A DNA stretch of 64,000 nt from assembly GCA_050313895.1 (NCBI GenBank), contig JBNPMI010000007.1, one strand, 5' to 3'. This DNA is from JALFST01 sp022779285 (lineage in GTDB: Bacteria > Bacillota > Clostridia > Tissierellales > Peptoniphilaceae). A program made the position numbers and the translations under genes. The notes below the pieces were generated by a model. It was not told the DNA's origin, ran no database searches, and worked only from the letters and a program-made list of their open reading frames with translations. Of the stretch, positions 27,573 through 35,307 are shown piece after piece. The stretch's first letter is position 1; every line of letters begins with the position of its first letter.

Positions 27573-28150
27573 GCTCTGCTCCTTTCCTCCGCTCCGACCG
27601 CAACCGTCAGGCGATCGAGCGACTTTCCCTGCGCATGCTGTGCGCATAGGATCCTCGTACAAATATTGTACTTCTCAAAAATTTTCCTCGCCCTCTCCTC
27701 ATCTCCGTATACCTTCCATTTTCCGGAGCATTTATAATCTCTGGCTTGATGTTCGATAAAGCCCGCAACATCCTCCGGCGGATAGCCCAGAAAGAGCCCG
27801 ATTTCATGAGGAAAGTCCTCCTGTGATGCCAGCCTGTCAATCAGCCTGGACAGACAGCATTCCGGATTGGACGAGGAATAACCACACTTCTGCAACAAAC
27901 GGCATGCACATTCATTTTTCAGATCGCGTTTCAGACAATCCGGACGATAGGAATAGATCAGGGCATATCCCCTGCGATAACGCAGAGAAACAACACGGAT
28001 TCCCTTCGAGGAAAGTGCCTGATTCAGCTCGCCGATCGTTGTCCGGAGTGCATCCGAGCTTTCGACCGAGCAGGAAAAAAGATTTGCCGTTTTCAATCCT
28101 GCAAGCGTCGGTGAACAATAGCGCACAAAGCAGGCTTCCGATATACACAT
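27569..28150 (-). CDS. DUF3793 family protein
   Basis: This 193-residue cytoplasmic protein has the DUF3793 features: a cysteine-rich first half (Cys at 2, 7, 12, 27), LSRLI.RLASQEDFPHEIGLFL, GYPPEDVAGFIEHQARDYKC then SGKWKVYGD and a C-terminal KYNICTRIL. The function is not established. The family is common in anaerobic Firmicutes next to flavodoxin genes, as here, suggesting a role in flavodoxin-linked redox or iron-limited metabolism. AAGGAAAGGAG precedes the ATG. Confidence 0.85.
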   Translation of the reverse strand: MCISEACFVRYCSPTLAGLKTANLFSCSVESSDALRTTIGELNQALSSKGIRVVSLRYRRGYALIYSYRPDCLKRDLKNECACRLLQKCGYSSSNPECCLSRLIDRLASQEDFPHEIGLFLGYPPEDVAGFIEHQARDYKCSGKWKVYGDEERARKIFEKYNICTRILCAQHAQGKSLDRLTVAVGAEERSRA

Positions 28151-28255
28151 AATCGCTCCTTTCCTTACGATGAAAATCTTCGCGTATCCCGCATGTCCGC
28201 GATGTCCTCTTTTCTCAAGATTTTCCGATTTTATGCCATATGTATGCCGTATTCT

Positions 28256-28302
28256 GTTAGCATATATTAACTATCGGCCAAAAATAGTTAGTTAATGCTA
28301 AC
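28256..28302. promoter_or_regulatory. Long inverted repeat upstream of DUF3793-flavodoxin
   Basis: GTTAGCAT..ATTAACTA and TAGTTA..TAATGCTAAC form 18-base arms with about two mismatched positions around an 11-base centre. Half-sites GTTAG/CTAAC recall DtxR-family iron-regulator boxes (TTAG...CTAA). It is placed upstream of an operon that would be useful under iron shortage, so I read it as an operator. No clean -35/-10 pair was identified. Confidence 0.5.
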
Positions 28303-28373
28303 TTCAGTGTGGAAAAAATGTGCCGTTACAGCACATGGAAATCATACCATCTTTTTTCGCTTTTTTCCACTAT

Positions 28374-28398
28374 CATTTGGAATTTTCAAACCCAAAAA
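28374..28398. repeat. Left copy of the direct repeat flanking the IS481 element
   Basis: CATTTGGAATTTTCAAACCC plus five A residues directly abuts the left end of the element at 28399. The same sequence abuts the right end at 29522-29548, with one extra C and one extra A. Confidence 0.85.
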
Positions 28399-29521
28399 TG
28401 TAGCGATACAATTGATGTGAGACCAAGAAGAAGAAAAAAATAGAGAGAAATCCGATACAATGAAAGTACCTAACTCAACAAAGAAAGGATTCTCTCTATG
28501 ACAACAAGTATAACAAAAATTCAGCGGTATTTGCCACACACTTTGGAAACAAGATTTCATGCGGTCAAAACGTATCGCGCAGGGTTTTCCCTCGCCTTCG
28601 TTTTGCGACGCTACAAGATCTCCAAAGCGGCCCTGATGCGTTGAAATCGGCGATTCGACGGCACAAAGGATTCTTTACGAGACCGCTCTCATAAACCGAA
28701 AAGTCCTCATCCCAATGCACATACGCCGCAAGAACAGGCCTGGATTCGAAATCTTCTTCGGCGCAATCCCGGCATCTCGCTCATGGAACTGTATGCAAAA
28801 CTGAAGTTTCCACGTGGCTACCAACGGCATCCATGTTCTTTGTTCCGTTTTCTTCGCAAACAGGGCTTTTATAAAGAAAAACTTGTGAAAAAGAAGCCTT
28901 ATGTACCGAAGGCCTACGATACACCGAAAAAACTGGGCGTAAAATGGCAACTCGATGTCAAATACGTCCCGTCATCGTGCTATGTCGGAAAAATGCCCGA
29001 TAAATTTTACCAATATACCGTCATCGATGAGGCAAGCCGCGAACGATTCCTCTATGCATTTCGTGAGCAATCTTCGTATTCCACGATCGAATTTGTCAAA
29101 ATGGCGATCCGGCATTTTGGCTATCAGCCAAAAATCATACAAACGGACAACGGCACTGAATTTACCTATTTTCAAGAAACAAAGCGGACTCACCCGTTTG
29201 ACCGGTTCTGCCAGGAAATGGGCATCACACACCAACTCATTCGCCCAAGGACGCCAAGGCACAATGGGAAGGTGGAGCGCAGCCATCGCAATGACAACGA
29301 ACGCTTCTACTCACGCCTATCGTTCTACAGCTATGAGGATTTACTTGTGCAAATGAAACGCTACTTGTACAAGTCAAATCGACTCCCCATGCAAACTTTG
29401 GGGTGGTTGACCCCCATGGAAAAACGAACTCTATTGATGGCGGGCTAGCCCGCCATCAATAGAGTAGCATATCGGAGATCTCTTCTTACGATTTTGGTCT
29501 CACATCATTTACAAATGTACA
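28399..29521 (+). mobile_element. IS481-family insertion sequence, 1123 bp
   Basis: The two ends carry inverted repeats of 28 bases: both start TGTA and share TGATGTGAGACCAA at 28413-28426 and, inverted, at 29494-29507, with a diverged ten-base middle. Ends starting TGT, one transposase gene with a DDE domain and about 1.1 kb length are IS481-family features. A roughly 25-bp direct repeat flanks it directly. The transposase has an internal stop codon, so this copy cannot move by itself unless the stop is suppressed. Confidence 0.85.
28498..29448 (+). pseudogene. IS481-type transposase interrupted by one in-frame TGA
   Basis: The frame opens with ATG at 28498 after AAAGGA, reads MTTSITKIQRYLPHTLETRF and continues through a helix-turn-helix segment, but codon 49 (28642-28644) is TGA where the context LMR*NRRFDGTKDSL calls for Trp (TGG). 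Reading continues in the same frame to 29446, 316 codons in all. The DDE residues are D153 (QLDVKYV), D217 (TDNGTEF) and E260 (GKVERSHRN), with RPRTPRHNGKVER typical of IS481 and IS3-related transposases. Many real genes here stop with TGA, so recoding to Trp is unlikely. An internal start at 28783 would lack the DNA-binding domain. Confidence 0.9.
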
Positions 29522-29548
29522 CATTTGGAATTTTCAAACCCCAAAAAA
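29522..29548. repeat. Right copy of the direct repeat flanking the IS481 element
   Basis: It starts immediately after the element end with the same CATTTGGAATTTTCAAACCC, then CAAAAAA. The A run is also the T run of the adjoining CLC-gene terminator, so this side probably represents the original target. Confidence 0.85.
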
Positions 29549-29579
29549 GAGCAATCCGCAAAATGCTTGCAGATCGCCC
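29543..29579 (-). terminator. Terminator of the CLC gene
   Basis: GGGCGATCTGC pairs with GCGGATTGCTC, using G-U pairs, around AAGCATTTT, followed by six T residues on the reverse strand. It lies ten bases past the CLC stop codon. Confidence 0.7.
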
Positions 29580-29588
29580 TTTCCCCCT

Positions 29589-30893
29589 TTAATGAATCCT
29601 GCTGTCCTTTTGAGAAATATCGAACTTTCCGTAGCGTATGCGTTGTGCGCGATACAAACCGTAGTTGCCCGAAAAAAGATACGTGAGGCTGACCGCAATC
29701 AGAAAAAACGGCATATTGCCGAATCCGAAAAGCTCGAAGCTGATGAGCAGCGCGCTAATGGGCGTATTGGTAACGCCGCAAAAAAGACACGCCATGCCGA
29801 TAGCGGCATAAAACGGAGGATATCCTCCGATCCATTGGGCATAAAGCGCACCGAAGCTTGCCCCGATGAATAGCGACGGGACGATTTCTCCGCCCTTAAA
29901 GCCGCTCCCCAGAGTGACGGCGGTAAATACGATTTTAATGAAAAATGCCCAAGGAATCAGATGCGTTTCGGGATCGGTCAGGAGCGCATGAATCACGCCG
30001 TTTCCCGTCCCGTTGAATTCCTGCGAGCCCGCCAGATATGTCATCAGCAGGATCATGCCGGAACCGGCCAAAACGCGTAAATACGGATTGGGAAGCCATT
30101 TTCTGAACTGATGCTCCGTCATATGCATCATCCAGCAAAAAAAGCTGCTCACTACCGCGCAAAGCAGCGCCAGAAGCGCCGCTCTTAATAATCCCGGCAC
30201 CAAATCCGGCATCACGGGGATGGAATACTGCTCCGGCGGAACGCCGAGCATTCCTGCAACAAAGTAGGCCGCAATTGATGCGATCGAACAGGGAACCAGC
30301 GCCGAATAATACATAGCACCCACCGTTGTCATTCCCAGCGGCAAAACGGTGGCGGCCAGCGGTGTTCCGAAAAGCGCCGAAAAGGACGCGCTCATGCCGC
30401 ACATGATGGCACGCCGTACATCATCGCGATCCAGGTGAAGGGCTTCTCCTACCTTGGAGCCAAGACTTCCTCCCAGCTGCAGCGCCGCGCCCTCGCGTCC
30501 CGCAGAACCGCCAAAGGCATGCGTAAGCAATGTTGCTCCGAAAATCATCGGCGCCATCCTTCCGGGAATTTCTTTTCTCTCGCGAATGGAAGTTAACACC
30601 AGATTGGTGCCTCCCTCTATGCTGTCTCCGAATTTTTCATAAAAATATACAATAATCATTCCTGCAATCGGTAAGCCGAAAAGCATCCAACTATGCGCTA
30701 AGCGCCATGCCGTCACCTTGCCGATTCCTAATGCGAAAAGAGCGGAAAGGCCTCCTACCAGAATTCCGACAATCAAACTGAAGGCAATCCATTTTCCGGC
30801 GGAAAAAAGATTCCTTCGCAGATGCCGGAAATAGAGGATGATTCCTTGCCATTGTCTCTGCCAATATGTGTTTTCCAATGTACCATTTTGCAT
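29589..30893 (-). CDS. CLC family anion/proton antiporter, probable fluoride-exporting branch
   Basis: This 434-residue protein has about ten to twelve helices and the CLC core. The gating-glutamate motif is GREGAALQLGG (residues ~130-140), not the GREGPTVQ of chloride-type ClcA. The pore-entry segment is EGGTNLVL rather than GSGIP. From memory, bacterial fluoride-proton antiporters of the CLC-F branch carry NLI near that position and GGSAGREGTAVQMGG, very close to the HAFGGSAGREGAALQLGG here. No fluoride riboswitch precedes it. AGGA lies about 6 bases before the ATG. It diverges from the carbonic anhydrase gene. Confidence 0.8.
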   Translation of the reverse strand: MQNGTLENTYWQRQWQGIILYFRHLRRNLFSAGKWIAFSLIVGILVGGLSALFALGIGKVTAWRLAHSWMLFGLPIAGMIIVYFYEKFGDSIEGGTNLVLTSIRERKEIPGRMAPMIFGATLLTHAFGGSAGREGAALQLGGSLGSKVGEALHLDRDDVRRAIMCGMSASFSALFGTPLAATVLPLGMTTVGAMYYSALVPCSIASIAAYFVAGMLGVPPEQYSIPVMPDLVPGLLRAALLALLCAVVSSFFCWMMHMTEHQFRKWLPNPYLRVLAGSGMILLMTYLAGSQEFNGTGNGVIHALLTDPETHLIPWAFFIKIVFTAVTLGSGFKGGEIVPSLFIGASFGALYAQWIGGYPPFYAAIGMACLFCGVTNTPISALLISFELFGFGNMPFFLIAVSLTYLFSGNYGLYRAQRIRYGKFDISQKDSRIH

Positions 30894-30934
30894 TGTATTC
30901 CTGTTCTCCTTTCCATTTCTTCTTCCAAAACGGG

Positions 30935-30940
30935 TATAAT
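30935..30940 (+). promoter_or_regulatory. Candidate -10 for the gamma-carbonic anhydrase gene
   Basis: GGG then TATAAT (30935-30940), 40 bases before the ATG at 30980. No clear -35. The 86-base divergent gap to the CLC gene holds no riboswitch. Confidence 0.4.
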
Positions 30941-30979
30941 GTTTTTGTTCCTATTACACAACCATAGAAAGGAAAAACT

Positions 30980-31492
30980 ATGATTCGTAAATATCGTAAT
31001 TTTACACCGGTGGTTCCCGAAAGCGCCTATATCGACGACTCCGCCGTGCTGATCGGAGACGTGACCCTCGGCGAACGCGTCACCGTTTGGTGTAATGCCA
31101 CACTTCGCGGAGATTTCGGATCCATTGCCATCGAAGAGGGCTCCAATGTTCAGGATAATGCCGTATTTCATACCGATCTCAATACCGAAATCCACATTGG
31201 AAAGAATGTAAGCATCGGTCACGGCGCCATCGTACACGGTGCCACCGTCGGAGACGGCTCACTCATCGGCATGGGCGCCATCCTTTTGGACGGCGCTGTC
31301 ATCGGCAAAAACTGTATCATCGGCGCAGGCGCTCTTGTTGCCGGAAACAAAGTCATTCCAGACGGATCGTTAGTCGTGGGAGTGCCGGGAAAAATCGTCC
31401 GAGAAACTACTCCGGAGGAGATTGCGGCCAACCTTCACAATGCAGGCGATTATGAAGAACGTCGGGTACTGTATAAGGCGCAAGAAAAATAA
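30980..31492 (+). CDS. Gamma-class carbonic anhydrase-like hexapeptide protein
   Basis: This 170-residue protein is built of left-handed beta-helix hexapeptide repeats ([LIV]-G-x4) and ends in one alpha helix, as in YrdA, PaaY and Cam. The three metal-binding His of the family are at H64, H81 and H86 (VFHTD, GHGAIVHGA). CAR-type proteins of this short form lack the acidic loop of Cam and have variable anhydrase activity. RBS AAAGGAAA. Single gene with own terminator. Confidence 0.9.
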   Translation: MIRKYRNFTPVVPESAYIDDSAVLIGDVTLGERVTVWCNATLRGDFGSIAIEEGSNVQDNAVFHTDLNTEIHIGKNVSIGHGAIVHGATVGDGSLIGMGAILLDGAVIGKNCIIGAGALVAGNKVIPDGSLVVGVPGKIVRETTPEEIAANLHNAGDYEERRVLYKAQEK

Positions 31493-31507
31493 CCCCTTTC
31501 GGCCGAT

Positions 31508-31538
31508 AAAAAACGAGCGGATTTCCGCTCGTTTTTTT
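31508..31538. terminator. Bidirectional terminator between gamma-carbonic anhydrase and Spx/ArsC-like genes
   Basis: AAAAACGAGCGGA pairs with TCCGCTCGTTTTT around TT, with T runs on both strands. It overlaps the end of the converging gene. Confidence 0.9.
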
Positions 31539-31890
31539 ATAAAATCTCAGCCCATTCCGCTTCACGAAAGCCGACCAGAACGTGATCCTCCGTAAGCAAA
31601 ATCGGTCTGCGCACAAGCATTCCGTCGGTAGCCAGAAGCGCAAGCTGTTCTTCCTCCGTCATTGCAGGAAGCTTCTCCTTCAATTTCAGCTCCCTGTATT
31701 TTTCTCCGCTTGTGTTGAAAAAACGTTTCAAGGGATATCCGCTTTTTTCCCGCCACTCCGCAATTTCCTGAGCGGTAGGATTCTTCGAGCGGATGGATCT
31801 TTCCTCGTATTGGATACCTCGCGCCTCCAGCCACTTTTTTACTTTCCTGCAATTGGAGCAGTTTTCTAAACAAATTAATTTTACAACCAT
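31537..31890 (-). CDS. Spx/ArsC-family thioredoxin-fold protein
   Basis: This 117-residue protein has an N-terminal C11-x-x-C14 pair (ENCSNCRKVKKWLEARG), the EWREKSGYPLKRFFNTSG middle segment and VRRPILLTEDHVLVGF. The order matches the Spx/MgsR/YffB group of arsenate-reductase-fold proteins. Without the C-terminal contacts of Spx, whether it is an RNA-polymerase-binding stress regulator or a reductase is open. It lies 14 bases downstream of the cyclophilin gene on the same strand, probably co-transcribed. Confidence 0.85.
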   Translation of the reverse strand: MVVKLICLENCSNCRKVKKWLEARGIQYEERSIRSKNPTAQEIAEWREKSGYPLKRFFNTSGEKYRELKLKEKLPAMTEEEQLALLATDGMLVRRPILLTEDHVLVGFREAEWAEIL

Positions 31891-31904
31891 TTTTTCAGCT
31901 TTCT

Positions 31905-32432
31905 CTACCGAAGCTTTTCCGCCTCGGGATATTCCTGACCGAAGGTCTCCACCGTAACCCTGGTCATTACCTGATCCTCGACCGGACGATCATGGACTCC
32001 CGTTTTCACCGCTGCCACGTGATCCACCGCTTCCATCCCGGACACCACGCGTCCAAAAGCCGCGTATTGTCCATCCAGATGAGGAGCATCCTCATGCATC
32101 AGGAAGAATTGGGAGCCCGCGCTGTCGGGATTCATCGTACGTGCCATCGAGATCACTCCGCGGCTGTGCTTTAACGGATTTTCCACACCATTGGATGAAA
32201 ATTCTCCGGCAATCGAATATCCCGGGCCTCCCATCCCCGTACCTGTCGGATCTCCTCCTTGAATCATAAATCCGCGGATGACACGGTGAAAAATCAAACC
32301 GTCATAATAGCCCTTCCTGACCAGTTCGATAAAATTATTCACCGTGTTGGGGGCCAGCTCCGGATAAAGCTCGATGACAACTTCTTCCTTCCCATTGATC
32401 TGCATCGTTACTAAGGGGTTCCTGCGTTCCAT
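31905..32432 (-). CDS. Cyclophilin-type peptidyl-prolyl isomerase
   Basis: This 175-residue cytoplasmic protein has the cyclophilin core: NFIELVRKGYYDGLIFHRVI with the catalytic Arg, FMIQGGDPTGTG, SQFFLM and FGRVVSGMEAVD. No signal peptide is present. The start at 32432 (MERRNPLV) is chosen over the ATG eight codons upstream because AAAGGA lies right before it. It accelerates proline isomerisation in protein folding. Confidence 0.93.
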   Translation of the reverse strand: MERRNPLVTMQINGKEEVVIELYPELAPNTVNNFIELVRKGYYDGLIFHRVIRGFMIQGGDPTGTGMGGPGYSIAGEFSSNGVENPLKHSRGVISMARTMNPDSAGSQFFLMHEDAPHLDGQYAAFGRVVSGMEAVDHVAAVKTGVHDRPVEDQVMTRVTVETFGQEYPEAEKLR

Positions 32433-32745
32433 TTTTTTCCTTTCTCCATGGAGCATCTCGGCTGAGCATCCAAAATCTCCTTCGCCTGCTCTGCATTTCC
32501 CGCATCATAGAATCCGTAAATTCACAAATGCGCAAGGTCATTTTCCATGCCGGCCGCAAAGCTTTTGACCGCTTTCGCCGATTGGTAATTTCTTTCTCTC
32601 TTCCGTTCAAATATTTTACCGAATGTGCGCGCATTTGGAAAGCATACCCATATACTTCCAATAAAAACCTGTCGCCGTTTCGGGCATTGTTTGTAAGAGC
32701 ATAAAACACATAAGGTGTTTTCCGCTTTGTTTTGTTATCCTTCAT
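32433..32745 (-). pseudogene. Probable decayed gene upstream of the cyclophilin gene
   Basis: From ATG 32745, with a good AAAGGAG, one frame reads MKDNKTKRKTPYVFYALTNN and stays open until 32335, but its C-terminal part is Arg-rich and runs 98 bases into the cyclophilin gene. A second frame over 32450-32600 reads NYQSAKAVKSFAAGMENDLA then, after a TGA, IYGFYDAGNAEQAKEILDAQ, which looks much more like real protein. The simplest view is an old gene broken by a frameshift near 32600 and a stop codon. A short expressed basic protein of about 136 residues is the alternative. Confidence 0.35.
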
Positions 32746-32768
32746 TTTTACTCCTTTCATTTCAATAA

Positions 32769-32800
32769 AAAAGAGAAGCCGATGATTGCTCTACTTCTCT
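32769..32800 (-). terminator. Terminator-like hairpin after the small ORF
   Basis: AAGAGAAG pairs with CTTCTCTT around a 15-base loop, followed by TTTT on the reverse strand. It lies 119 bases downstream of the small membrane ORF at 32919-33071. Confidence 0.55.
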
Positions 32801-32918
32801 TGGTCATTTCTGCGTCATTTTTTAAAATTGTATAGTTTACATAAATTAATATTTTGTTAATTATCATGTCAAAACAAAGCTCTGCAGGGAATCACAAGCG
32901 CATTGTAAACGTATCTTT

Positions 32919-33071
32919 TCAATGACAAATCAAAATGGATACCGATTGTAAACAGATCGGAATCGTACACAGAACACTCGTATTCAATTTTTCTTCACTT
33001 TCTTTCTGAAATGTCAATACTACATTGATCAGTGCGAACAGAATCGCTGCAGATCCCGAAACAATCCGCAT
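32919..33071 (-). CDS. Small hydrophobic ORF, 50 residues
   Basis: ATG at 33071 follows AGGAG with a 6-base gap. The product starts MRIVSGSAAILFALINVVLT, one helix, followed by a charged link FQKESEEKLN and a second hydrophobic stretch, TSVLCTIPICLQSVSILICH, with three Cys. No family is recognised. The RBS, hydrophobic pattern and downstream terminator support expression. No homology can be judged by eye. The remaining bases up to 33290 hold no convincing gene. Confidence 0.4.
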   Translation of the reverse strand: MRIVSGSAAILFALINVVLTFQKESEEKLNTSVLCTIPICLQSVSILICH

Positions 33072-33293
33072 AGTAAATCTCCTGTTCATTTTTGATACCG
33101 TATGCAGGGCATATGATGCGAGAGCTTCTTATTTTTCTCCGGCTTCTTCAGGAAGGCAACCCTGTTAAGGGGAATAGCGGCAGCCCGGAATTGCGATATC
33201 GCCGGAACAAAATGCTCAAGTCTGATTCGCTTCTCCCGAAGCACGCCGAAGGCCAAAGAAATGCCTCCAAAATGAACATGATGTCACAAATAG

Positions 33294-33335
33294 AAAAAAG
33301 CCGGATTTCAGCAATTTTTCGCTGAAATCCGGCTT
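33294..33335 (-). terminator. Terminator of the zinc efflux operon
   Basis: AAGCCGGATTTCAGC pairs perfectly with GCTGAAATCCGGCTT (15 bp) around an 8-base loop, then a T run on the reverse strand, 38 bases past the ATPase stop. Confidence 0.88.
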
Positions 33336-33372
33336 CTTCCTATTTCCCGCCTTCCGGCCTTACTTTCCGGGC

Positions 33373-35265
33373 TCATTGCAAAAGCATGATCCGAAGCGCA
33401 TTGGCCAGGCAGATCAGGGTCACTCCCACATCGGCAAAGACCGCAAGAAACATCGGCGCGATTCCGAGACCTGTCAAAAGCATCGCAATCACCTTCACCC
33501 CGATGGCAAAAGCGATATTCTGGTAGGCTACCCGCATCGTCCGACTTGCCAGCGTTTTTGCAGACGCGATGTGATCCGGCTGATCATCCATCAACACGAT
33601 ATCCGCGGCTTCAATCGCCGCATCGGAGCCGATGCCCCCCAGAGAAATGCCGACGCTGCTGCCCGCCAAGACCGGTGCATCATTCAGGCCATCGCCCACG
33701 AAAGCGGTGGCAACGCCCCTGTCAATCTCCTGCCGCACCCATTGCAATTTATCGGCCGGCAATAAACCGCCCTTGGCTTCATCCACGCCGATCTCCTCGC
33801 CTACTCTGCTGACTACTGCGCTCGCATCGCCCGAAAGCATCACCACACGGTGCAGCCCCGCTTTTTTCATCCGGCGCACCGCATCCGCCGCACCTTTCCG
33901 CAGGGTATCCGCAATTTCGATGCGGCCTAAAATCTCCGCCTCCGGCTCCAGCCTTGCAACATAGATTTCCGTGCCGGAAAAATCCTGCAAATCCTCAGGG
34001 AAGAAAGTAAGAAAGATTCCGGGATCCAGTTGATTTTCTTCAAGAAAACGACGGCTGCCCGCAATGAATACCCCCGAGGAACCCTCTGCTCGCATTCCGC
34101 GTCCTACGACCTCGTGAATATCCTCAAAATGATATTGCACAGATTTCTTTTGTCCCGTTTTTTTCCGAATAGCCTCTGCAATCGGATGTGTCGCACCCGC
34201 TTCAATCGCACCGGCGAGAGATAATAGCTCCTCCTCCGATATGTTCCGTGCCTGCACCCTCTGCACAGAAAATTCTCCCGTGGTCATCGTTCCGGTCTTA
34301 TCAAGGGCAATTTGAGAAACCTTTGCGAAACGCTCCAATACATCGCCGCCCTTCATGAGGATGCCCCTTTTTGCGCCGGCGCCCATACCGGAAATAAAAG
34401 TCATGGGAACCGCAATGACAAAGGCGCAGGGACATGCCACAACTAAAAAGCTGAGCGCGCGGTGAAGCCAGATCAAAAAGGATTGCTGTAAAATCAACGG
34501 AGGCAGAATCGCCCATATAATCGCCAGAATCACGACAATGGGGGTGTATTTCTCGGCGAAGCGGGTCATGAAGGATTCTGTGGGAGCGCGATGCTCCGTT
34601 GCCTCTTCAAAAAGAGCGATGATCCGGGAGGCTGTCGAATCCTCCGCCACAGCATCGCAGCGCATCAAAAATCTTCCCTGACCGTTGAGGGCTCCGGACA
34701 ATACCGAGGCACCCTCCTCGATCGCAACGGGCATGGACTCCCCGGTAAGCGCGGCGACGTTTAATGTGGAAATTCCGGAGATCACGGTCCCGTCGACCGG
34801 AACTCGTTCTCCCGAGCGAATTTCCAAAATGGCTCCGACAGGGACCTCCTCGGCATCGACTTCCGTGCGCTGTCCTGTTTTTTCATCATAAAGATAGGCA
34901 AGGGGAGCCTGCATTTCCATGACGGAGGTGACCGTTTTTCGCGAATAATCTGTCGCGCGCTCCTGCAATGCTTCCCCGATTTGATAGAGCACCATAACCA
35001 TGGCGGCCTCCAATGGCTCTCCCAATGCCACAGCGCCCAGCGTCGCCACAGTCATGAGAAAATGCTCCCCGATGGGCTTGCGATGAATCAGGCGTACCCA
35101 TGCCGCCTTCATCACATCAGCCCCGGCCAAAAGCCATGCCACAAGCAGGATTCCTGTCGTCATCCATGCAGGCAGCACCGTCTGCCGATTCTCCAGAAAA
35201 TGGCCGGCAATTCCCAGAATCGTGAGAACAGCCGCTGCCGCAATTCGCCTCTCCTTCGATTTCAT
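33373..35265 (-). CDS. P1B-type heavy-metal ATPase, probable Zn2+/Cd2+ exporter
   Basis: This 630-residue pump has the transport motif CPCAF in a membrane helix (VVACPCAFVIAVP), which in P1B-2 pumps handles Zn2+, Cd2+ and Pb2+. TGES, the phosphorylation site DKTGTMTT and hinge GDGLNDAPVL are intact. The N-terminal metal-binding domain is missing and is encoded as the separate gene upstream. The start at 35265 is chosen because GAGGAGAG precedes it, rather than 35289. It is the third gene of a regulator-chaperone-pump operon with a zinc-type ArsR sensor. Confidence 0.93.
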   Translation of the reverse strand: MKSKERRIAAAAVLTILGIAGHFLENRQTVLPAWMTTGILLVAWLLAGADVMKAAWVRLIHRKPIGEHFLMTVATLGAVALGEPLEAAMVMVLYQIGEALQERATDYSRKTVTSVMEMQAPLAYLYDEKTGQRTEVDAEEVPVGAILEIRSGERVPVDGTVISGISTLNVAALTGESMPVAIEEGASVLSGALNGQGRFLMRCDAVAEDSTASRIIALFEEATEHRAPTESFMTRFAEKYTPIVVILAIIWAILPPLILQQSFLIWLHRALSFLVVACPCAFVIAVPMTFISGMGAGAKRGILMKGGDVLERFAKVSQIALDKTGTMTTGEFSVQRVQARNISEEELLSLAGAIEAGATHPIAEAIRKKTGQKKSVQYHFEDIHEVVGRGMRAEGSSGVFIAGSRRFLEENQLDPGIFLTFFPEDLQDFSGTEIYVARLEPEAEILGRIEIADTLRKGAADAVRRMKKAGLHRVVMLSGDASAVVSRVGEEIGVDEAKGGLLPADKLQWVRQEIDRGVATAFVGDGLNDAPVLAGSSVGISLGGIGSDAAIEAADIVLMDDQPDHIASAKTLASRTMRVAYQNIAFAIGVKVIAMLLTGLGIAPMFLAVFADVGVTLICLANALRIMLLQ

Positions 35266-35307
35266 CTCTCTCCTCACATCCCAATACATCCGCTGACTAC
35301 GAACCGA

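Noticed and set aside
28642..28644. TGA read as tryptophan (alternative code) in the transposase
   Set aside because: TGA terminates many well-supported genes in this window, for example the binding-protein ATPase at 12353-12355 and the TetR gene at 40452-40454. A nonsense mutation is simpler.
30894..30979. Fluoride riboswitch ahead of the CLC gene
   Set aside because: The 86-base gap lacks the conserved GGCGAUGG...CUGAUG pattern and is too short once promoters are placed.
33092..33325. 77-codon plus-strand ORF
   Set aside because: Runs through the terminator of the zinc operon, has no RBS, and its composition looks non-coding.
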